A stretch of DNA of 64,000 nt from Balanoglossus misakiensis. Lineage: Eukaryota; Hemichordata. The notes under the pieces are model-generated. The model made no database searches and had not been told where the DNA came from. It saw only the letters and a program-made list of their open reading frames with translations. The stretch's first letter is position 1, and every line of letters begins with the position of its first letter. The stretch is taken from NCBI GenBank assembly GCA_040954595.2, contig CM082590.2:6386001-6450000 (forward strand), in the 5' to 3' direction. The position numbers and the translations under genes are program-made. Below are positions 14,504 to 25,233 of the stretch, piece by piece.

Positions 14504-15030
14504 TGGATATCATACAAATAAAATCAACAAACACAATTTTTCCATATGTAATCAAATAATATAAAAATACAAAAATGTACATTTATGATTGTATCTTGTC
14601 TGATATTTTCAATTATACATAGCCTCAAGAAACTACAAATTTTAGCACATTTGACAAAACAAGAAAAATAACTCAAAACAACGACATGAGAAAACTGAAG
14701 CAAAGTGATATTGTTTTACAAATTTTACAAGTAAAAACAAATCCATCAAAATAATGTTACCTTCTCAAAATCTGACATCTCCATTAATCGAAAAACATAA
14801 AAAGTAGTGCGTGTACACCAACAATTTCTAGGTTACAACTTCCTCATTATAAGGTGGGGACCACTCAATGTTAATATTTTTTTTCATTTTTCCTGATTTT
14901 TCCTTATGTTGTGGATAAATGAATTTTAAAGCGCCATTAGCTGTAACTTTAAAATAAATAGACAACGGTATTTCAATCCTACTGTTTCAGTTTGAGGGTG
15001 TAAAGTATTGGAAAAAAATATGGGAAAAAA
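14504..15030. other. Intergenic, no gene seen
   Basis: AT-rich sequence downstream of the minus-strand SLC35B1 gene. No exon, RNA gene or complete repeat was recognised. Confidence 0.5.
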
Positions 15031-15370
15031 TACAGTCAAACCTGTGTTAGTGGCCACCCCATATAGTGGTCACCTGTATACGGCCACTTTGTTACATTCC
15101 CTGTGCAATTCACATGTGCAATTATTCACCTCTATATAAAGGCAACCTGTCTATAAAGGCCAGTAGTAGGAAAGTCCCTTGACTGGCCACTATAGACCCC
15201 TGTTAGTGGCCACCCCTATATAGCGATCACCTATATATAGTGGCCACTTTGTTACAGTTTCTGTGCAATTCACATGTGTGTTAATTAACCTCTATATAAA
15301 GGCCACCTGTCTATAAAGGCCAGTTTAGGAAAGTCCCTCGACTGGCCACTATAGACAGGTTCGACTGTAT
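15031..15370. mobile_element. TIR element, CTATATAGTGGCCAC family
   Basis: About 340 bp with inverted ends TACAGTCAAACCTGT and ACAGGTTCGACTGTA. The interior is two tandem copies (about 160-165 bp) of a block with TTAGTGGCCACCCC, ATATAGTGGCCAC, CTGTGCAATTCACATG and CTATAAAGGCC. It has no coding capacity and looks like a nonautonomous DNA transposon. It lies just beyond the SLC35B1 stop codon, possibly inside the 3' untranslated region or just downstream. A fragment lies near 12770-12890. Confidence 0.75.
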
Positions 15371-15450
15371 TAACAGCTTCACAACATTGATATTCACACA
15401 CTGAGTGGTCATCAAATATAAAATCGCAATTCCGATCTCAGTACTGTTAC

Positions 15451-18400
15451 CTACTTGGTTTCTTGATCTTCTTTCGGTTTCGGTTTGGTGTGCGATTTCC
15501 CGTAGACGCTGTCCAGTCCAAGGCCCATGAAAACCATGGCGACGCCTGTCCATTGCCGCGGCAACAGTGGGTTGACGAAGATTATGACTGAGGCCAGGAT
15601 AGTGAAGAATTTCCGTGTCGTGGTGATGATGGAACACGTGAGGGGTCCGAATGTGGTGACGGTTATGAAAATAAATACCTACAATGAGAAAAAAAATAAT
15701 TTGTCACACTATTACGATTCGAGGGCTGGGTTACTGTAACCCATTTATTTCCTGAAGGAAATTTAACTATCATCAAAAATGTTTGCAGTCTGTCACTAAA
15801 CACAGATGTCATCAAACAACAACTCATTGCACTACAACTCTGTTATGACACTACAACTCTGTAGTTTATTAACCCTTCCAACACTGTAGTCAACTTGTCG
15901 TAATTTTTCACAAAATTAATTTAACCATATTTTTTTTCTAAAATTTGGATCAAGTCCTGTAGATATTTGAAAATTATATCCTCTTGGTCTAAAAATATGG
16001 GGAAAATGGGGAAAAATCTGTGAAAATGATAAAAATGTTGCACCACATCTTGTTTTGAGAGGCTATATACTTACCTGACCTATAGCACTGGTGCATCGAA
16101 ACAAAAAAATTCAACCTATGACTTTACCTTTTTTTCTCTAAAATTTTGATCAAGACCTGTGGGCAATTGAAAATTATGTCAACTTGATCCAGAATTATGA
16201 GGAAAAATAGAGAAAAGTGGGTGAAAATTTCAAAAATGTTGCACTTACTTGACCTACAGCACTGGTGCACCCAAACAAGAACATTAAAGGCAGAACACTT
16301 GGATGCCTGGATGTGAAACCCAGGAATGGTAACCCTTCACCTGTCAGCAAAATTCCTGAAAATGAAACAGAAAACCCGTCAATTTAAAGGCTGACGATTG
16401 TCTTATGTACGTGTGCATAATTTCATGTGTACAAACATTACGTCCAATCCAAATGTTCTTCAAATTGTGCATTCCACGCATTCAAATAGTGGACTGCCTT
16501 CACTTCCTTCCATATGCCATGCGCACTGTACAAGCAAACTTTAGTTTTGTCCCTTCATTTCACTGAAGTTGCTGTCTTTTCCTGATCTCCGACACAGACT
16601 ATGGTCACCGCCATCTTGTCTGTTGTTAGGACAGCACACTGCCTTTGGCAATGACTGTGTATACAATTTTGGTAACCAGAGTCTCTTGTTTGGCACATGT
16701 GCCTATGACGATCATCGTCACCGTTAAAACATCATAATATTACACAAAATATTACAGTCCCCCACCCCCCTCCTCAGCCTGAGACCCCTGCCCCCCCCCC
16801 CCCCAAATATTCTGGCAAAGAGGGGGGGGGAAATTCCCCCTGCTATCCTACAGATGAAACACTGCATATTTTTATAAACTCGAATTCTTACCGACAGCAA
16901 GATACAACATCGACCAGAGATTCATATTGAACATCATGGCGTGAGATCCGGTCTTGTGATCGGTTCGCATTCTCTCCTGAAACGCTCCTGTCACACCGTC
17001 TAACGTCAGTGAAGTCAGCTGTAATCAGTGAAAAATGCTTTCAGAAAACCATGAGAAATGTACAATCAAAACACTATGAGCTGCACAGAAAGCTTACACC
17101 ATCTGAGGTCAGTGAAGTCAGCTGTATTCAGACAAAGACACAGTATTAGAAAACCATGACAGATGTACAATCAAAACACTTTCAGCTGCACAGAAGGAAT
17201 ATACTGATCATATATCAAAGCTGATCGAAATCTGATCATCCATTCTTGAGATATCGTGCTACCAGACAGACAAACACTCACACGGAACGTGCTATATAAC
17301 ATTACCTCAAGTGATGTGATCATGCAAAATATAACTGAGACTTGCAACAATGTAAACAATAACTGTTTCTTTTTAACTGAGACTTGCAACAATGTAAACA
17401 ATAACTGTTTCTTTTCAACTGAGACTGGCAACAATGTAAACAATAACTTTCTTTTCAACTGAGACTTGCAACAATGTAAACAATAACCATTTCTTTTCAA
17501 CTGAGACTTGCAACAATGTAAACAATAACTGTTTCTTTTCAACTGAGACTTGCAACAATGTAAACAATAACCATTTCTTTTCAACTGAGACTTGCAACAA
17601 TGTAAACAATAACTGTTTCTTTTCAACTGAGACTTGCAACAATGTAAACAATAACTGTTTCTTTTCAACTGAGACTTGCAACAATGTAAACAATAACTGT
17701 TTCTTTTCAACTGAGACTTGCAACAATGTAAACAATAACCATTTCTTTTCAACTGAGACTTGCAACAATGTAAACAATAACTGTTTCTTTTCAACTGAGG
17801 CTGGCAACAATGTAACAATAACTGTTTCTTTTCAACTTCACTGATGAAAAATGCGATAGTCAGTGCATTTGTTCTGTGCAACTCAAAGTGTTTTCATTGT
17901 ATTTTGAGTCTTTATGTATAACAATTCATAATTTCAGCATTTTCTAAACAGCTTATTGGCCATTTTTTGTGGTGGAAAAGACTATATTCCAATCATGATT
18001 ATTCAGTTTATTTTATCATAGCAATTAAATGTAGCAAAAATAAATTAAATTTGCATGTATATGACTGCCCAGCTGTAAATTATATTTTCCAATTACTTTG
18101 AGGTAAGAATAAAAAAACAATACTTATATTTTCATGATTTTTATATCTACTGGTACATTGTACATCAATCATTTTAAAAATTTAAAATAAAAGAGAAAAC
18201 AGGGTGTTTCCCTAGTACATTTTTCAGTTAGAGGGTCTACAGGAAACATTTCAATTTAAGACTTTAGCACATTCCATGTGCTATAATTTTCCTGTCACTG
18301 AAATACTCAACATCAGAAATAGAAGCAAACATTTTAAAGGGACAAAGTCTCTCTCTCTCTGCCCTTTTTCCATTAATTATGTTTGATACAAGACACCGTT

Positions 18401-20203
18401 TACGTTAATGTACATGTGGATATATAGTGTATCAACGTTCAACCACACACAACTTCCATCCCACTTGTAGACACGAGAGCGAAAACTCCGCCAAAATGAA
18501 TAATCGGTCTTTACCATTTATTCATTTTGGCAAGATTTTTACTCTAAAATCCTACAAATGGGATGAAAGATGTGTGTGGTCGAACATGTGCGTAAGACGA
18601 TTGTGGCCCTTTAACAAGAAAGAAGACTTAATCTGTGTGGGATAAGTTACTGTAAAACAGGAAATTTTCGCGACAGGAAATTTTCGTGATATCAAAAGAG
18701 TCAACACTTACGCGAATATTAATTTTCGCATTCTTGTATTTCACTGCATTGTCATCGCCAAACATTACGCGACTTTTTTTTCATTTTTTTTGCTCTCGTG
18801 TAGTTCGCGAAAATTTATCGTTCGCAAAATTTCCCCTATTACAGTATTCGACTTACCAGTAGCATTTCCCCTATTCCAAATGTGTTCCCACTGTCTTCTG
18901 TAGACACATTGTCTTTATACATAAACATTGTTATTCCCAACACTATCAGTAACACACACAGATACTTTGCTACATTGTAACGTTTTCTTGCAAATATAAC
19001 TCCAAGTACCATCACTGCAAAAAAGAAATAGACGAATGACAGGGTACGTACTATGTTAATGTGATCAAATTGCCATCTGCCTTGTGTAAGGACGCTTTCT
19101 ATTGGTCAAATACACTGTGATTATTACATTATTCCTTTCATTCAGCTCCACTTTCACATTTTGGTGACTCTTAACCCTTTCACCCCCAGTTCCTTCTTTA
19201 GAGGTCCAACCTTACCATAGAAAACAATGGCTTTGGACTGCACCATTGTGGTAAAGGGGTTAAGTATCATTTGCCAGCTGTAACAACCAGGAACAGTGCA
19301 CTCTCTCTTACTTTTTTCGGACATTTACACGGGTTAGAAATTGAGGACAGAAAAATTCAGTGTTGATGCATCGATTAGCCGAGCCAAGTCGATCTCTAAT
19401 CTCTGAACCCTTTTTGAAAGAACTCCATGACCTGTCTGCATCATCTGTGGGATACAGCATTATTTTGTTGAGTGACAACTTCATAAGGGATATTCTGACG
19501 CCGGCTGTTCCCAAGTACAGTGAATAAAAAATACCACAGCTGCTATGCCACATCATGAGGGATAGCAACTTGTGTTTTCCACAGATTATTTCCAGAGGTC
19601 ATGGGTAGCAATACTGTTACAAAGGCTTTAAACTCCATTAGCTGTATCTTCTCCCTATGTTTAAAGAGACAAGGTCTCTCTCGCTGCCCTTTTCTATAAA
19701 CTATGTTTGACCATTTATGTTATTCTACATGTGGATATATAGTGAATCAACATTCAACCATACACAACTCCCATCCCACCAACGTTTAATAAGAGGTAAA
19801 CACTGATTATTCATTTTGGTGAGTTTTTCACTCTCGTGTCTAGAAGTGGGATTATTTACTCCATAGACTTAACACAGAGGTTGGCGGCCATTTTGAATTT
19901 CAAAATTTACGACAATTTGATGCAATTTTGCACTGTCCTTTCAAATTTAGCACCATGACCCCCAATTTTTATTTGAGAGAGAATTCAGAGTAATCTAAAG
20001 TTGCTTTGAGCAAAATAGCAGAGAAAATTTCAGGCTTTCATTTTCAAGAGGCATTCTACCCTCAAATTTAGCAGTCTGACAGACAGACAGACAGACGACA
20101 AACAAGACAGACAGAGAGACAGACAAAAAGACAGAGAGATTGACAGACAAACAGACAGAGAGAGAGACGACAGACAAACAGACAGAGAGAGAGACAACAG
20201 ACA

Positions 20204-20245
<42 letters not shown>

Positions 20246-23024
20246 CAAACAAGACAGACAGAAACTGCCTTGAGACTTACCTGGGATTGGTTTACAAGAT
20301 TTTCCTAAAACTTGTGTCGGATAATTGACGTGTCGTAACGCCCAATTGCTGGCCACCATGGCACCAATGTATGAAAATGCACACGCAGCATAATTGGGAT
20401 TTGGTGTGGAGTCTGCTCCTGGCTTCAGTAAATAAATAACTGTAAACAAACAAACAAACAAAACAAACAAAACCCTGTTGTGATTCAATTGCGTACAATA
20501 ACTATGAGAATCATATTTCAACTTAAAGGGACAAAATCTCTTCCTCACTGCCCTTTTTCCATTAATTATGTTTGATACAAGATACCGTTTATGTTATTCT
20601 GCATGTGGATATATAGTGAATCCATGTTCGACCACACACACCTCCCAGGACAAAGACTCTCTCTCGCTGCCCTTTTTCCATGAATTATGTTTGTTAAAAG
20701 ACACCGTTTATGTTATTCTACATGTGGATATATAGTGAATCCATGTTCGACCACACACACCTCCCAGGACAAAGTCTCTCTCTCGCTGCCCTTTTTCCAT
20801 GAATTATGTTTGATACAAGACACCGTTTATGTTATTCTACATGTGGATATATAGTGAATCCATGTTCGACCACACACACCTCCCAGGACAAAGACTCTCT
20901 CTCGCTGCCCTTTTTCCATGAATTATGTTTGTTAAAAGACACCGTTTATGTTATTCTACATGTGGATATATAGTGAATCCATGTTCGACCACACACACCT
21001 CCCAGGACAAAGTCTCTCTCTCGCTGCCCCTTTTCCATTAATTATGTTTGATACAAGACACTGTTTCTGTTACATGTGGATATATAGTGAATCAATGTTC
21101 GACCACACACTCAAAAGGGCCTATACAAGACCCTCAAGCCAAACCATTTGGTACATTTTACTGCCAAGTGTGTCTAAGTACGTATGAGAGCCATGTCAAA
21201 ACAGTCAAAACATGCTTTAGAAGAAAATGCACATACATATTTTAAAGGGACACAGTCTCTCTCTCGCTGCCCTTTTTTCCATTAATTATGTTTGATACAA
21301 GACACCGTCCATGTTATTCTACATTTGGATATATAGTGAATCAACATTCAACCACACACAACTTACATCCCGTTTGTAAGATATGAGAGTAAAAATCTCG
21401 CCAAAATGAATAGACGGTAGAGACCGATTATTCATTTTGGTGAGTTTTTACACTCTCGTGTCTACATGTGGGATTGAAGTTGTGTGTCGCTGAATGTGGA
21501 TTCTCTATATATCCACATGTACAATAATATAAACAGTGTCTTGTATCAAACATAATTTATGGGAAAAGGGCAGCGAGAGAGAAAGACTTGACACTCTAAA
21601 CAGGTGTGACACCCAGTTAGGTTTATACAGGGAAATGGTGGGGATGAAAGAAGCTATGTCAAAACACTTACCTATTCTCGCCACACTGGCATTTATTATA
21701 CATTGCACAAACACTAAGGATAACGTATACTTGAAATATTCTGCATCTTCTCCCTCTCCATACTTGCCACGTGTTCTGGAAATAAGAAAAGAAAATTATG
21801 TGAATAAATCCAGAAATGGAAAACTTTAAATGGAAAAGTTATAACCGTTTAAACCTTTAAATATATCACAAATTTTCACAATAAAAATATTAAATCTAGG
21901 TGCAACATTTTCTCATTTTGATGTACTGGTAAACAGGAGATTTTCGCAAACTATAAATTTTTCGAGAAGTACACGAGATCCAAAAGAACGCAAAAATAAA
22001 AAGTTGCATATAATGTTTTTTGAGACAGATATATATCATGTATACATGAAAATACATTATCCCTTTCATCCCCGTTTCCCCTTGTAGAGGTCCAGTTTTA
22101 CCATGGAAAACAATGGATTTGGACCAAACTAAGTTGGTGAAAGGGTACAATGATGTGTTGAGTTGTAACAGCTGTTGTTGAGTGTGTTGATGAGTTGATG
22201 CAAATTAACTTGAAAAATTAAATGAAATAGAATAGAATCGAAATTAGTGTTAGAATATTCCGAATGTCCCCTTCACTTTCTTTTAAACAACGATCGTCAG
22301 TAACCACGGCTCCTAGTTGCCGATGATAACTGATATTGTAACAACAGTGATTAAATTATCAACTAGCACTGTTCCAACTTCCATCCAGGATGCCAAAATA
22401 TTTTTATTTTATTTATTTATTTATTTTTGGGGGAGGGGGTTCCACTCTGAAAAGGTCAAATGTAATATCTCCAACATGTGAGGGCACTGCCCCCCCCCTG
22501 ACAAATTGCGAGGGGGTGACTCTCAACATGTCAACACCAGGGTGAATCCCCCCCCCCCCCCCAGTCTAGATGCAACACTGGTCGTGTACAGCTGTGCAAT
22601 ACAATAGCCCCACATGTACATGTCTGCTTGCTCCAAGCATTACACAGCCTCCACGGTAGAAGCCGTGTAACGCCGGTAACACACAGACCTGTCACCGGCC
22701 TATCACTATCAACATACATGCGTGGAATGACCTTGATGAGAACCTGAACTGGTGACAAGGTCAAACCTCGCTCGTCCAAAATCAATCTACAATACGGTAT
22801 CTATACTATACTTACATCTTTTCCTGGACGATGCCATAGAAAAAATAGCTGACAAATATTCCCAAAAAGCAAACAAGAAGTTTCGCCCTGGAGCCCGCTG
22901 CCACGTCAGCGTTCATAGCGTTACGTTTGCGTTCACTCGATCCTGTATCTGATGATGGATTTTCAACATCGAAGTTGTCCGATTCCTTGATACTATCACC
23001 GTCCGAACTGCTGTTGGGAATCAT
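15451..23024 (-). CDS. SLC35B1: Solute carrier family 35 member B1 (ER ATP/ADP, nucleotide-sugar transporter)
   Basis: Seven coding exons on the minus strand: 23024-22816, 21775-21672, 20439-20281, 19014-18857, 17018-16892, 16355-16249 and 15678-15451. Every junction is GT-AG, phases agree, and the sum is 1,092 nt (363 residues plus stop). The start is the first in-frame ATG after an in-frame TAG at 23079-23081. Recognition rests on family blocks: [20 protein letters not shown] with ITRGKYGEG (first membrane segment), [51 protein letters not shown] and [20 protein letters not shown]. The family is a polytopic ER-membrane carrier, described as an ATP/ADP exchanger (AXER) and first named as a UDP-galactose-transporter relative. 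An extra acidic, Ser-rich N-terminal tail of about 45 residues is predicted cytosolic. The C-terminus is Lys-rich ([11 protein letters not shown]) but lacks the usual dilysine spacing. Introns hold MITEs and duplicated exon edges. Confidence 0.95.
15930..16283. repeat. Tandem duplication including the end of an SLC35B1 exon
   Basis: Two diverged copies of an about 200-bp block (about 15930-16105 and 16130-16283). Both contain GATCAAG, a TTGAAAATTAT block and AAAAATGTTGCAC in the same order. The second copy ends in the real exon 6 donor at 16249. The first has a matching sequence at about 16075-16103, including the donor (minus strand GGTCAG then GTAAGT), about 174 bp farther into the intron because it carries about 27 extra bases. 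See the finding on the decoy splice site. Confidence 0.8.
16756..16845. repeat. C-rich then G-rich low-complexity tract in SLC35B1 intron
   Basis: Runs of C up to about 16 bases are followed 25-30 bases later by a run of G, within the intron between coding exons 5 and 6. The run lengths are likely uncertain in any assembly. The two runs could pair as a hairpin. Confidence 0.7.
17005..17196. repeat. 103-bp tandem duplication covering an SLC35B1 splice acceptor
   Basis: The block beginning GTCAGTGAAGTCAGCTGTA at 17005 recurs at 17108, followed in both copies by AAAACCATGA, ATGTACAATCAAAACACT and AGCTGCACAGAA. Upstream similarity extends back into the coding exon (ACACCGTCTAACGTC against ACACCATCTGAGGTC). 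So the second copy carries the splice acceptor and the first 24-27 bases of coding exon 5. Its consequences are described under findings. Confidence 0.85.
17331..17841. repeat. 42-bp minisatellite in SLC35B1 intron
   Basis: About 12 tandem copies of a 42-bp unit containing AACTGAGACTTGCAACAATG and TAAACAATAACTGTTTC. Units differ mainly as AACTGTTTC or AACCATTTC. Because 42 is divisible by three, the minus strand stays open in more than one frame, giving long artefactual open frames rich in Cys, His and Leu. It lies in the intron between coding exons 4 and 5. Confidence 0.95.
18333..18614. mobile_element. Foldback MITE, family 1, shortened right arm
   Basis: The left end TTAAAGGGACAAAGTCTC and the central palindrome on CCAAAATGAATAATCGG match the full copies. 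The right arm has lost most of its outer part and ends in GGCCCTTTAA. It lies in the intron between coding exons 4 and 5 of SLC35B1. Confidence 0.85.
18648..18846. mobile_element. Foldback MITE with TACTGTAA ends at a splice donor
   Basis: A 199-bp element with inverted ends TACTGTAA and TTACAGTA. The arms share ATTTTCGCGA and GCGAAAATT motifs around GCGAATATTAATTTTCGC. It has no coding capacity. Its right end stops 10 bp from the coding exon 4 boundary of SLC35B1, immediately beyond the GTAAGTCGAA donor region. Related CGCGAAAATTAATACTCGCG sequence is repeated in the upstream regions at 47938, 49079, 50230 and 60650. Confidence 0.75.
19171..19263. mobile_element. Short TTAA foldback MITE, piggyBac-like
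   Basis: A 93-bp hairpin element. TTAACCCTTTCACCCCCAG at the left is answered by GTAAAGGGGTTAA at the right, with AGAGGTCCAACCTTACC and CCATTGTGG between them. It is the shortest clean member of the family seen at 12954 and lies in the SLC35B1 intron between coding exons 3 and 4. Confidence 0.75.
19661..19851. mobile_element. Foldback MITE, family 1, truncated
   Basis: The left arm begins TTAAAGAGACAAGGTCTC and runs through ACATGTGGATATATAG and the central TTATTCATTTTGG. The outer right arm is missing. It lies inside an SLC35B1 intron. Confidence 0.8.
20075..20262. repeat. (GACA)n microsatellite
   Basis: GACA tetranucleotide runs with GAGA and AACA interruptions, inside the SLC35B1 intron just downstream of the donor of coding exon 3. 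On the minus strand it creates artefactual Cys-Leu-Ser-Val open frames. Confidence 0.95.
20523..21110. repeat. Tandem array of family 1 MITE left arms (119 bp, 238-bp dimer)
   Basis: The left arm of a family 1 element starts at 20523. Arm copies then start at 20647, 20766, 20885 and 21004, exactly 119 bp apart. Copies alternate: those at 20647 and 20885 share AAAGACTCT and TTTGTTAAAAGACACC, while those at 20766 and 21004 share AAAGTCTCT and TTTGATACAAGACAC. So the higher unit is a 238-bp dimer. It lies in the SLC35B1 intron between coding exons 2 and 3. Confidence 0.9.
21242..21590. mobile_element. Foldback MITE, family 1, near-full copy
   Basis: The left end is TTAAAGGGACACAGTCTC and the right arm mirrors it through ATATATCCACATGT, ATAATTTATGGG and GGGCAGCGAGAGAG, then decays before the expected terminal TTAA. 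The central palindrome on CCAAAATGAATA is present. It lies about 80 bp from the donor of SLC35B1 coding exon 2. Confidence 0.85.
22059..22570. repeat. Degenerate TTAA-type MITE and low-complexity DNA
   Basis: A decayed short foldback (ATCCCTTTCATCCCC to GGTGAAAGGGTAC) occupies about 22059-22150. A TTTA run followed by G-rich and C-rich homopolymer tracts covers about 22390-22565. All of it lies in the first coding intron of SLC35B1. Confidence 0.6.
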
Positions 23025-23781
23025 ATGCAGATTAGAAATTTCCCACGTTATGATTAACTCTTCCGGGAAGCCAAGCCGCTAATGACTGGACGTCCTATAA
23101 GTCATGTGGGTCGACTCGTCAAATCAGAATAAGCCACATTTCGGTGACTGGGGGCGGCCATCTTGGTTCTTGTGTACTGTAAGGCGCCCTCCCCTTACGA
23201 AGCGCAATGAACTTTTGTTTGTTTTTTGCCACTGGTGCGTCCCGAGTCTGAGTGAAAACTTATTCACGTCGTACAAAGTTCTTTTAAACGATTCTCGAAA
23301 TTTATGAACTGCATATTTACGGCAAATATTTGTATGTATTACTATACATACACCAGTATAATCATCGCACAAAGGATTGTCCAGATAATACATTGTAATA
23401 AGCGCGTTTCCAGTTGCAGATACCCATGACGCTCTGCGCGAGGTCACGGGGTCAAAAGGTAAAACTTTAGGTTAGCGTAGCAGGCGACAACATAATTACA
23501 TGTCTGCTATATACCACTACACAAACCGATTACGTGCCTAGCTTCACTATTCACGTCCTATATCGGTGTTTCCGTTCAGGCCTAAGGAAATACGCGTCGG
23601 CAAAAAGTTATGAAAGTCGCCAAAAATTCGAGTGACAATTATGTTGACGACCGACCGATGCATAATTCTGTATGAACACCAGGTAATTGTTGACAGTGTG
23701 ACTAAAACTATATTTTTAATTTATCTCTTGTAGAAAAATGTCATCTCAGGGTACGGTATTCACGAGACTGAGCTATCGTAA
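23025..23781. other. SLC35B1 5' flank, promoter presumed, no gene seen
   Basis: Sequence upstream of the SLC35B1 start, expected to hold its 5' untranslated region and promoter. An in-frame TAG on the minus strand at 23079-23081 limits the coding sequence. No TATA box is obvious. The stretch is less repetitive and more CG-containing than its surroundings, as expected for a housekeeping promoter, but no specific site can be assigned. Confidence 0.4.
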
Positions 23782-24030
23782 GACACATTAAAATTATGGA
23801 AGGTGCCAGCTCTCAAAGCTTTCCTTCAGAAAAGAGATCTGCCTGTTTCTGGGAGAAAAGAAGAGTTGGTGGCACTAGCATATGCAGCACATATAAACAA
23901 GACACCTTTGGTTACAACAGCCATAGAGAAGGAGATATGATAACTGATATCCAGAAATACTTACAGGAACATGAGATTGATATTAGCAAGACCAGTTTAT
24001 CAAAAAGGCTGTTGAATGATTATAAAGAGG
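23782..24030 (+). pseudogene. SAP-domain coding fragment, frame-shifted
   Basis: One plus-strand frame from about 23782 reads LWKVPALKAFLQKRDLPVSG followed by RKEELVALAYAAH. This is the helix-loop-helix pattern of a SAP DNA-binding motif (L-x-x-FL, R-x-LPVSG, K-x-ELV). That frame hits TGA at about 23938, while the continuation ITDIQKYLQEHEIDISKTSL lies in another frame and runs to a plausible donor (GAGG then GTAAGG) at 24030. Upstream in the SAP frame there is a TAA about 15 bases before TLKLWK. So the fragment needs at least one frame correction and has no clear start. SAP motifs of this type often sit at the N-terminus of transposon-related or nuclease-like proteins in invertebrates. I read it as a decayed gene or element fragment; an indel error in a real exon is the alternative. 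Confidence 0.6.
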
Positions 24031-24599
24031 GTAAGGCATGCAGTCATTTCTCCTCACAGTTTTTTTGTGGCCAATCAGTAGTAGTAAATTAAGCTTAATG
24101 ATTGACTTCTAGGACGTCATAATTGTCATATGCTCTATGACATTTGGCCATTACAGATATTTTGAAATTGCTTTGCAGCTATAAACAAGATGGGTTCTTT
24201 TATGCTTTTACTTTCACACCGTATAGAAACCCTCGCAGCCATCCTTTTGCAATAAATAGCTGGGGGAAATTACCAGTGGTATGATGATTGCAAAGTGTGA
24301 TATATCAGCACAGATGGTTTGGGGGATAAGTAGGGCGTACTCTGTGTTGAAACAGTCGTTTTGGGGCTTTTGCTGAAATCGTCTTAAAAATCGACACGAA
24401 GCGGAACAGTAAAAAAAATCGGCATGGCCGTCTGTTTTTGCCAATGTGGTCAGGGGGTGCGTACTCTAAACTTCTAAAGCGGTAGGTTACAGAACACGTA
24501 TACCATCCCCAATGCTGTATCTAATGTTCGGTGTAATAAAATTTATAACATATGGTGCTCGGACAACATCATGATTTTAGCGTGGTTTGGTTCAAAAAT
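24031..24599. other. Intergenic with dispersed repeat
   Basis: No gene. About 24215-24440 contains a dispersed repeat (GTATGATGATTGCA, ATCAGCACAGATGGTTTGGG and AATCGTCTTAAAAATCGA). Diverged copies of its parts occur in both orientations in the spacer of the inverted duplication, at about 29810-29905, 30205-30400 and 31000-31180. Confidence 0.6.
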
Positions 24600-25233
24600 G
24601 CATTTGGGAAGTCTATCTAGGGCTATGTACCATCTGCGCTAAATCTAAGCCTAACAGTAGCTGGCTCCAGTCCTGAGCCCTAAAATCTATATTCACGTAT
24701 TTCTGAAGTTGTTTTCTTTTGGGGACATGGCTTATCGGTGCAAAATTCTCACAGTCTCCTCAACTCACTATTGGACCTCAGAATTAAGCTTGGCGTAGAC
24801 AGCACAGTTAATTTTTGCATCGGTGTTCTGGTGACAAGGGATTGTTGGTCACAATTGATGAAGGACCCATACTCCGAAGTATGCAGTCAGAAATATCATG
24901 ACTGCATATTAATGTAAGCTCACAACAATATCATGTGCATTAATTTATATATCTATTTCTAACAGCTTTGCATAATGACAAACTTCCAGGCAATTATTTA
25001 TTTATTTTATTCGTTTATTTATTTGACGGGTCAACAGGCCCAATGGCCAAATAACATACTTTCATATACCTATGTATTCAACCTCTACAATACATGACCA
25101 ATAGCAATACATACATGCATGCATGCATGCATGCAATATCAAGTAAGGCATCGAAGCTATGCGTATATATACCATATGACTGGCTAATTGTCATAGTGAC
25201 ATTTTCTGTGGCCATTCTCCATGATCCCTTGCT

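Noticed and set aside
17331-17841. CRISPR-like array
   Set aside because: Units are direct tandem repeats without unique spacers, in an animal gene intron.
17171-17881. 236-codon minus-strand frame with repeated [11 protein letters not shown] units
   Set aside because: It is the 42-bp intronic minisatellite; another frame is equally open, and the segment lies within an SLC35B1 intron.
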